Positions 1-4,397 of a stretch of DNA of 5,255 nt are shown piece after piece. The notes below the pieces were generated by a model. It had not been told where the DNA came from and searched no databases. It saw nothing but the letters and a program-made list of their open reading frames with translations. Every line of letters starts with the position of its first letter. The stretch's first letter is position 1. The position numbers and the translations under genes are program-made. Origin of the DNA: Phycisphaerales bacterium (GTDB lineage: Bacteria; Planctomycetota; Phycisphaerae; Phycisphaerales; SM1A02); assembly GCA_029243925.1 (NCBI GenBank), contig JAQWRC010000330.1, forward strand, positions 1 through 5,255, in the 5' to 3' direction.

Positions 1-458
1 ATGTAGTACATTTCGCCACCAAGGACGGTGAGGCCATTGTCCACACCGCCTGAGCCGACGAACGTACCCATGTTCCATGCGCCACCGCCGTCCATTACGA
101 CTGCGCCGTAGCCTGCGGGAGATGTGGATTCGAAGTTGTAGGTCTCAATGGCCCCAGGTGCCTGGGTATCATCACTGGCCCAGGTCCAGATACCTGCGCC
201 GTATCCTGGGATGTCCATTCCCCAGCTGAACGAAATATAGGAAGAGTCGAGGAACTCGACTTCGAGATCACGGATGCCGATGCCTACGATTGAGTAGCCA
301 GCGTATTCACTCATGTCTTGAGCATTTCCATAGACGAATTGGCCTTGCTCGACGTACGTGTCGGTCATATCGAAGCTCACTTCGAATATCTCCGCCATCG
401 ACACGGGAGCAAGTCCGAGGCAAGCAACTGCTGCCCCTATTGCTAACGTATTTTTCAT
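1..458 (-). CDS. Small exported protein of unknown function, N-terminal 152 residues (3' end outside the window)
   Basis: I do not recognise the family. Reading from the ATG at 458 gives 152 codons with no stop before the window edge, so the C-terminus is missing. The N-terminus is a typical Sec signal peptide: Lys2, a hydrophobic run from about residue 5 to 19, and a likely signal peptidase I site after SMA (residues 20-22), before Glu23. The mature part is acidic and rich in Gly, Tyr, Trp, Asp and Ser, with alternating hydrophobic residues that suggest a beta-sandwich. It is nearly free of Lys and has one Cys, inside the signal peptide. The start is supported by a purine-rich stretch directly upstream (459-475, minus strand), though it is not a consensus Shine-Dalgarno. 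The gene lies at least 277 nt downstream of any other coding trace, so it is probably transcribed separately. A C-terminal anchor such as PEP-CTERM is possible but not visible. The CDS and signal peptide are well supported; the function is unknown. Confidence 0.82.
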   Translation of the reverse strand, partial: MKNTLAIGAAVACLGLAPVSMAEIFEVSFDMTDTYVEQGQFVYGNAQDMSEYAGYSIVGIGIRDLEVEFLDSSYISFSWGMDIPGYGAGIWTWASDDTQAPGAIETYNFESTSPAGYGAVVMDGGGAWNMGTFVGSGGVDNGLTVLGGEMYY

Positions 459-735
459 CTTTCTTCTCTCTTTCCGGCACCTGTACACAGTGCCTAAATG
501 GCGTGCCATAGATGGGTTGCGACCCCATCGGACACACATTTACTCCGGGTCCAACGTATCGATCTGGAGCACGTGATGCAAGAAAATAGCTTGTAAGTAT
601 TGCTACAGAACGGATTAGAGTGATTCCATGCCCCGCAGGGCCGAAGTCAGTCGCCGCAGATGGGCTCGTCGGCCTCGATGCTCTGCTGACCGTGCTTGGT
701 GCGTGGACGCCTCACCCTGGCTGACGTCACGTCAA
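459..735. other. Intergenic region, no gene seen
   Basis: No convincing coding sequence was found on either strand; the short plus-strand reading frames here lack ribosome-binding sites and look random. The stretch holds the leader hairpins at 476-529 and, at 722-729, the 8-bp palindrome TGACGTCA just past the peptidase remnant. No strong -35/-10 pair was found for the gene at 458. No stem followed by a T-tract was found that would end transcription of the large gene at 828. Weak similarity to the region downstream of the peptidase gene continues to about 721 if a 4-nt gap is allowed. Confidence 0.6.
476..529 (-). promoter_or_regulatory. Leader hairpins upstream of the small exported protein gene
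   Basis: Two inverted repeats lie between the purine-rich ribosome-binding stretch and the upstream region of the gene starting at 458. At 511-529 a 6-bp stem (GATGGG/CCCATC on the minus strand) closes a 7-nt loop. At 476-494 GGCA/TGCC plus an inner CTG/CAG closes a TGTA tetraloop with one bulged base. Between them is the palindrome TGGCGTGCCA (499-508). If transcription starts upstream, they would form a structured 5' leader just before the ribosome-binding site. The motifs match no riboswitch class I can recognise. They may be chance or mRNA-stabilising structures. Confidence 0.3.
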
Positions 736-821
736 TCAGGGCTTGAGTTCACTGAGCAACTTGAGCTGCTCTGCTCTGGGAGCGCCATGAATCCGCCGAA
801 CGCATCGTAGAACTCCGCTTT
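733..821 (-). repeat. Direct repeat, copy A (flanks the Cys-rich gene on its 3' side)
   Basis: Bases 733-821 align with 4308-4397 in the same orientation, with 6 mismatches over 89 aligned positions and one single-base gap. The match is uneven: one mismatch (759 versus 4334) in the 52 bp covering the C-terminal codons and stop, but five in the remaining 37 bp. Start-to-start distance between copies is 3575 bp. The aligned bases were compared by eye. Confidence 0.9.
736..821 (-). pseudogene. Decayed 3'-end fragment of a second copy of the HEYTH peptidase gene
   Basis: This short segment copies the last 28 or so codons and stop codon of the peptidase gene at 4311-5255. On the minus strand it starts with a frame reading KAEFYDAF, identical to residues 271-278 of the peptidase (numbered from the Met at 5207). 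A one-base deletion (the equivalent of the T at 4360 is missing between 784 and 785) then shifts the frame. In the shifted frame it reads APRAEQLKLLSELKP followed by TGA, exactly the C-terminus of the intact gene. There is no start codon, no catalytic region and no promoter, so it cannot make a working protein. It begins 6 nt past the TAG stop of the Cys-rich gene, and its first frame is in register with that gene beyond the stop. The best reading is the leftover end of a duplicated peptidase gene whose body was lost by deletion. Confidence 0.85.
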
Positions 822-827
822 CTTTGC

Positions 828-3800
828 CTACTCGCAGATGGGCATGCAGACCGGCGCCGGGCAGCAACTCATCGTGACGCACTCGTATCCATCCGGGCAG
901 CCGAAGTCGGAATCGCAGAGCGGGTACCCGGAGCAGGCGATGGAGAACAGGTTCAGGCAGGCATACGAGCCGTCGGTCAACTCGAAGCAGTGACACAGTG
1001 AATCGTTGCCCAGTTCAATGCTGTGGGCACCTGATCCTTCGTAGGTCATGTAGTACGAACCGCCACCCGAATACACCTGATTGATCGCCTGCAGGGTGAC
1101 TGTATATGCTCCACCCTGTGTCGGAATCGATGGGAACGTGAATGACTCGTTGATCTGCGTCTGGCCGGCGACCACACTGAACTGGCCGATCGACGTTCCA
1201 TGCACGCTGACATCCCACGTGTGGATCGCAATGCCGTTGTTATCGTCCATGCCGTTGTCGAGATCAATGGTCAACGTCAGTGAATTGATAGAAGGCTCGG
1301 CGCATGTGAAGGTCTCGGACAACGATTGATCCAAACGCCACAGTAGACCGATGCCGTCGGGACTGAAGAAGATGCCTGTCCCTGCGAGTGTCGTATCGTC
1401 ACTCGGGAATGCATCGGTGCATGAGCTGCCCGATGCACCGCAGATGAAGTCATCCAGCGCCTCGCCGCCATCAGCGCAGACCCAGCCTTCAGAACAGGTC
1501 TCTTCGGGGCAGGGGCCCCAGTTGGCGATGACCTCGAGGAGATCGATGACGTCGACTACACCGTTGCCATCGATGTCGGCCGGGCACGATGTGCACGGTC
1601 CCCAGTTGCCGATCACTTGAAGCAGGTCGAGCACGTCGACGGTGCCGTCGAGATTGATGTCACCGATGCAACTGGTGGGTGCATCGCAGTCGTCGTAGGC
1701 GATCGCCATGAGGTCGCTGTCCTGCCAGGTCACCCCGTCGGCGTCCTTGCCCTGGAAGAGGGCTTCGAAGAAGACGATCGAGTCGAGGCCACGGACGGTC
1801 AGTCGCGCAATGCGGACGCCGTTGTTGTCTTCGCAGAACTGGTCTTGGAACCACTCGCTGTCACCCTGGGCATCCGCCGGGGTGACATACCACGATCCGT
1901 CGGTGCTCTCGATGGCGCCGCCGGTTTCGAAGTCCGTCCAATCAATCCCAATGTTGGAAAGGGCATTGCCGTTCTGATCTGACAGGCCGATGGTCACGAA
2001 ACTGTCGTATTCCAGATCCGGGAACGCGCTGAACAGACTTGGGTTGATGTCCTGGCTCGTCGGTCCACCGTAGATGTTCTGGTAGAAGCTGCCCGTGGTG
2101 GACACCATCTTGGATTGGTTGACGTCACCTGCGACCGCATCGAGTCGACAGCCGTCGGCAAGGACCGCATAGACGTCGACCGTCCAGGTCTCTTCGTCGT
2201 CAGCAACGAGGTTCGTGCCGAGTACGTCGTATTGGATACCGATGAACGGACCATCACCACCATCGTTGCCACAGGGGTTGTTGTCGCAGGGCATGTCATC
2301 CCCGAGATACAGACCGCTGCAGTCCTCTTCGGTTTCGACCGCGCATTGACCATCGACGCAGCAGGCGCCGGTCGGCGGTGGGGGAGCGCACAGTTCCTCG
2401 GTGCAGGAGGCGTTGCCCATGTACATGCCGCCTGCCCCTTCGCAATGATCAACGCTTACTTCTTCTTCGCACGTTTCTCCGAAGCAGCACGTGCCGCATT
2501 GGGTGCAGGTGCAGGAATCGCATGAGCCGCCTGCCCAAGTTCCGCCGGCCCAACTGCACTCGCTCTGGTACAGCGAGTGGCACTCGCCCCATAGGCAGCA
2601 GGCGCCATATGAACCTGGATCGCAGTCCGACACGTCAGTGCAGTCGGTCCCGTACCCGTACCAGTAGCCGTCACCGCTCCAGCACTCGTCGCTGCTTGTT
2701 TCCCAGCAATAGAGATATCCGGAATCGTTGAAACAACATGCTCCAGCTTGGCAAAGCGATCCGTCATCCTGACAGGTTGATCCACTGCCGTAGAAGTATC
2801 CGCCCCAACTGTCGCATGTTTCCTCCGTGAGTCCGTCAGTGCATGAGATTTCATCCACACAGCAGGCACCGTACAGACTTGCGCATTCAACTCCTTCAAT
2901 CTCACAAGTCGAGCCGGTGCCCAAATATTGACCACCTTCATCTACGCAGAGGTTCATGGTGTAGTCATTTGCGCAGTATTGTTCATCACTGCCTCCATTG
3001 AAGCAGCAGGCGCCTGCGGCGCATGGCGCATTTCCGCAGGACACGCCTTCATAAAATGTACCTCCAGTGGCCTGGCGGAGTAATTCAGTTATCTCTAAGC
3101 AGATCAAGTCTCCGACAGGGTTGCAGCAAGCTCCCCATCCTTCGTCTGGTATGCACGAGCAGTCGTCAGCGTCACACTCAAACTTGTCACAATTCAAGAA
3201 GATGGGAACGCCGTTGTATGTCCACGCACCGTCGTCGCAGAAGCCATCACCAACCCAGGTTGCCGGAACGCAGTTTCCATAACAGTCCTCGATTAGACCT
3301 TCGCCGCAACCGATGGCGTCGCAGTCGACATCGTCACAGCTGGTGCCATCGCCCGCCCATATACCTTGGTACAGCTGCACGCAAAGTTCTGGGCCATTGG
3401 AGTTTTCCAACTGCATGCATTGCATGCCACCATCGAAGCAGCATGCGCCAGTAGCGGGGGCGCAGGGGTCCTCATTGCACCCGACATTCTCATAGAAGGA
3501 GCCGCCGCTGTTGGCGCATTCCCAATCAGTGAGGCCAGCACACTCTCCGCCCAGGCAGCATGCGCCCCAGACTTCCTCGGCGCAGTGCGCAGGCTCATCG
3601 TCACAGTGGCTGCCATCGCCGGCATATGTTCCGTTGTAATCAATGCACTGTGATTCATTCTTCACCATCTCGCAGCCGCCCGTGTTCAGGCAGCACGCAC
3701 CAGGCTCCGGACCGCAGGCGATTTCAGCGCAGGGAGTGCTTCCGTGCCATTCACCGAAAAATGCGCAATCGTCTTGGGATACGTCCTCGAAACAATCCAC

Positions 3801-4022
3801 GCCGTCACAACATGTTCCGCATGGGGAACATGCGCAGTTGTCGCAAGGACCGCCACTCCAGCTGCCCCCAGCGTCTTCACATTCTTCAACCGTCGTCTGG
3901 TAGCAGTCGCCGCCGATGCAGCATGCTCCTCCACCCCGGCTGGCCTCGTCGGCGTAGGCTGAAGTGAATCCGGTCGCGATGGTCAGCAGACTGACGATGA
4001 CGGTAAGGACGATGTGTTTCAT
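828..4022 (-). CDS. Giant exported Cys-rich repeat protein with internal dockerin-like domain
   Basis: A complete 1064-residue protein of unassigned function. The start is fixed by the Shine-Dalgarno GAGGAAG, 6 nt before the ATG, and by a signal peptide with a hydrophobic core at residues 4-19 and a likely cleavage site after AYA (22-24). Domains in order: twelve GxCC repeats (32-584) holding most of the 83 Cys of that region; an LNR-like module (239-290) inserted between repeats 5 and 6; a domain of about 190 residues (591-778) with one Cys pair-sized content and a YGGPTSQDINP segment; two Ca-binding dockerin-like loops (786-838); a beta-rich Gly/Ser/Thr domain (about 875-1005); and a Cys-rich tail (1010-1063) with 11 Cys. 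No transmembrane anchor or sorting signal is visible at the C-terminus. Disulfide and calcium stabilisation outside the cytoplasm is inferred; adhesion, matrix or surface-layer roles are guesses. The stop TAG is followed after 6 nt by a peptidase gene remnant. GxCC-repeat proteins of this style are, from memory, common in Phycisphaerae, but I cannot name a family. Confidence 0.95.
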   Translation of the reverse strand: MKHIVLTVIVSLLTIATGFTSAYADEASRGGGACCIGGDCYQTTVEECEDAGGSWSGGPCDNCACSPCGTCCDGVDCFEDVSQDDCAFFGEWHGSTPCAEIACGPEPGACCLNTGGCEMVKNESQCIDYNGTYAGDGSHCDDEPAHCAEEVWGACCLGGECAGLTDWECANSGGSFYENVGCNEDPCAPATGACCFDGGMQCMQLENSNGPELCVQLYQGIWAGDGTSCDDVDCDAIGCGEGLIEDCYGNCVPATWVGDGFCDDGAWTYNGVPIFLNCDKFECDADDCSCIPDEGWGACCNPVGDLICLEITELLRQATGGTFYEGVSCGNAPCAAGACCFNGGSDEQYCANDYTMNLCVDEGGQYLGTGSTCEIEGVECASLYGACCVDEISCTDGLTEETCDSWGGYFYGSGSTCQDDGSLCQAGACCFNDSGYLYCWETSSDECWSGDGYWYGYGTDCTDVSDCDPGSYGACCLWGECHSLYQSECSWAGGTWAGGSCDSCTCTQCGTCCFGETCEEEVSVDHCEGAGGMYMGNASCTEELCAPPPPTGACCVDGQCAVETEEDCSGLYLGDDMPCDNNPCGNDGGDGPFIGIQYDVLGTNLVADDEETWTVDVYAVLADGCRLDAVAGDVNQSKMVSTTGSFYQNIYGGPTSQDINPSLFSAFPDLEYDSFVTIGLSDQNGNALSNIGIDWTDFETGGAIESTDGSWYVTPADAQGDSEWFQDQFCEDNNGVRIARLTVRGLDSIVFFEALFQGKDADGVTWQDSDLMAIAYDDCDAPTSCIGDINLDGTVDVLDLLQVIGNWGPCTSCPADIDGNGVVDVIDLLEVIANWGPCPEETCSEGWVCADGGEALDDFICGASGSSCTDAFPSDDTTLAGTGIFFSPDGIGLLWRLDQSLSETFTCAEPSINSLTLTIDLDNGMDDNNGIAIHTWDVSVHGTSIGQFSVVAGQTQINESFTFPSIPTQGGAYTVTLQAINQVYSGGGSYYMTYEGSGAHSIELGNDSLCHCFELTDGSYACLNLFSIACSGYPLCDSDFGCPDGYECVTMSCCPAPVCMPICE
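1509..1667 (-). repeat. Tandem dockerin-like EF-hand/F-hand pair (residues 786-838)
   Basis: Two 28-residue units follow each other: GDINLDGTVDVLDLLQVI ending NWGPC, and ADIDGNGVVDVIDLLEVI ending NWGPC. Candidate calcium ligands sit at loop positions 1, 3, 5 and 12: Asp788, Asn790, Asp792, Asp799 in the first and Asp816, Asp818, Asn820, Asp827 in the second. This matches the duplicated Ca-loop plus helix layout of type I dockerins. The segment is internal, whereas dockerins are usually C-terminal. No cohesin is visible in the window, so a cellulosome-type partner should not be assumed; in planctomycetes such segments are common on secreted proteins. Confidence 0.85.
2271..3929 (-). repeat. 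Array of twelve GxCC six-Cys protein repeats
   Basis: Within the Cys-rich protein, repeats begin at residues 32, 69, 108, 153, 192, 297, 337, 385, 427, 473, 510 and 552. The pattern is G-[A/T]-C-C, then C after about 4-9 residues, then C after about 7-11, an aromatic/Gly stretch such as GGxxxGxGxxC, and a final C. Period is 37-48 residues apart from the 105-residue step that contains the LNR-like insertion. Most repeats have six Cys, compatible with three disulfides. Repeats 1 and 10 have eight, with an extra CxxCxCxxC cluster. Repeat 6 has only five. The repeats are strongly diverged at DNA level, so the array is old rather than a recent expansion. Confidence 0.93.
3153..3308 (-). other. LNR/Notch-like Cys-Asp module inside the Cys-rich protein (residues 239-290)
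   Basis: Between GxCC repeats 5 and 6 the protein carries a different module: a CYGNC segment, then GDGFCDDG, then NCDKFECDADDCSC. The order of Cys with Asn and paired Asp is reminiscent of Lin-12/Notch repeats, which bind calcium through Asn/Asp and are held by three disulfides. Eight Cys are present here, two more than a classic LNR. Assignment is by pattern only and could be a convergent Ca-binding knot. Confidence 0.5.
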
Positions 4023-4028
4023 GTGTGG

Positions 4029-4035
4029 CTTCCTC
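4029..4035 (-). promoter_or_regulatory. Shine-Dalgarno of the Cys-rich gene
   Basis: The minus strand reads GAGGAAG, six bases before the ATG at 4022, a near-ideal ribosome-binding site that fixes this start. Part of it lies in the inverted repeat CTCGAA-AC-TTCGAG (4033-4046), so a small hairpin could mask it; the loop would be very tight and regulation by it is speculative. Confidence 0.75.
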
Positions 4036-4056
4036 GAAGTTTCGAGTTGTGGAAAC

Positions 4057-4079
4057 TGATCATGGAACGCCCCTGATCA
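4057..4079. repeat. Repeated CTGATCA upstream of the Cys-rich gene
   Basis: CTGATCA occurs at 4057-4063 and again at 4073-4079, 16 bp apart start to start and about 35-57 bp before the start codon. Each contains the palindrome TGATCA. The spacing is about one and a half helical turns. It might be an operator pair in the leader, but such short repeats also occur by chance. Confidence 0.2.
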
Positions 4080-4162
4080 ATTTCAGGTGCGTTCGAGGTC
4101 GTACGCTCTGCAGGCTGGAAGTGCTCCCGCCGTCTTCTTCTCCCCCCCGGAAGCCATTGGCC

Positions 4163-4191
4163 AGTTTAGAAGTGGCATTTGGACTGTTCAA
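4163..4191 (-). promoter_or_regulatory. Possible sigma70-type promoter for the Cys-rich gene
   Basis: On the minus strand TTGAAC (4186-4191) and TAAACT (4163-4168) are separated by exactly 17 bp; each matches four of six consensus positions. This would give a leader of about 130 nt before the ATG at 4022. The -35 box overlaps the inverted repeat at 4182-4210, which could then be an operator. Planctomycete promoters are poorly known and the match is moderate, so this is tentative. Confidence 0.3.
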
Positions 4192-4210
4192 GATAAAAAC
4201 GTGAACAGCC
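4182..4210 (-). terminator. 9-bp-stem hairpin downstream of the peptidase gene (terminator or operator)
   Basis: The minus strand can pair GGCTGTTCA with TGAACAGTC (nine pairs including one G-U) around an 11-nt loop that carries five T. It begins 100 nt after the peptidase stop. There is no U-tract after the stem on either strand, so it is not a standard Rho-independent terminator. It overlaps the -35 box of the proposed promoter of the next gene and could equally be a regulator-binding inverted repeat. Confidence 0.3.
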
Positions 4211-4307
4211 GTCTGCCCCCTCAAAATCTGGATTTACGGGCATGCAACAGCCTGCCAGGCAAGGAAGGGCGGATTTCATCGGAACGATATTCTGACCGGA
4301 GTCATGC

Positions 4308-4397
4308 CAATCAGGGCTTGAGTTCACTGAGCAGCTTGAGCTGCTCTGCTCTGGGAGCGTCCATGAACACGTCGAAGGCATCGTAGAATTCCGCTTT
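4308..4397 (-). repeat. Direct repeat, copy B (3' end of the intact peptidase gene)
   Basis: This is the intact partner of the repeat at 733-821; it contains the last 28 codons and TGA stop of the peptidase gene plus three bases beyond it. Together the two copies bracket the whole Cys-rich gene and its upstream region. Similarity fades on the gene-internal side near 4397 and is weak on the other side down to about 4292. Confidence 0.9.

Noticed and set aside
722..729. TGACGTCA palindrome next to the remnant
   Set aside because: It resembles a eukaryotic CRE site, but the context is bacterial, and a single 8-bp palindrome is weak evidence for a regulator site.
628..810. Plus-strand reading frame of 60 codons in the gap after the Cys-rich gene
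   Set aside because: It overlaps the peptidase remnant in antisense, is Arg/Ser-rich without any recognisable motif, and has no ribosome-binding site.
736..996. Minus-strand reading frame of 86 codons ending in the peptidase C-terminal sequence
   Set aside because: Only its last 15 or so codons are peptidase-like; the rest is the Cys-rich gene read in another frame. The join is explained by the one-base deletion in the remnant.
1617..1982. Plus-strand reading frame of 121 codons
   Set aside because: It is antisense to the dockerin-like and neighbouring domains, where Asp/Val-rich codons leave the opposite strand open. There is no independent support.
2115..2525. Plus-strand reading frame of 136 codons
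   Set aside because: It lies wholly antisense to the strongly supported Cys-rich gene, has low-complexity Ala/Arg/Gly-rich content and has no recognisable ribosome-binding site.
2271..3929. Metallothionein, animal toxin or eukaryotic gene as explanation for the Cys-rich array
   Set aside because: The Cys spacing is in long six-Cys units rather than dense CxC metal clusters. The gene is intronless with a clear Shine-Dalgarno and a bacterial signal peptide, and it sits among bacterial-style genes.
4140..4148. Run of seven C upstream of the Cys-rich gene
   Set aside because: It is a short homopolymer in non-coding DNA with no partner structure; at most a site of sequencing error or slippage.
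4166..4381. Minus-strand reading frame of 71 codons across the peptidase stop
   Set aside because: It is mostly an out-of-frame reading of the peptidase 3' end followed by non-coding DNA. The similar frame at the remnant arises from the shared DNA, not from selection on this peptide.
733..4397. Composite transposon or insertion sequence bounded by the direct repeats
   Set aside because: No transposase, terminal inverted repeats or short target-site duplication is visible. The repeats are coding sequence of the neighbouring gene, so gene duplication or homologous recombination explains them better.
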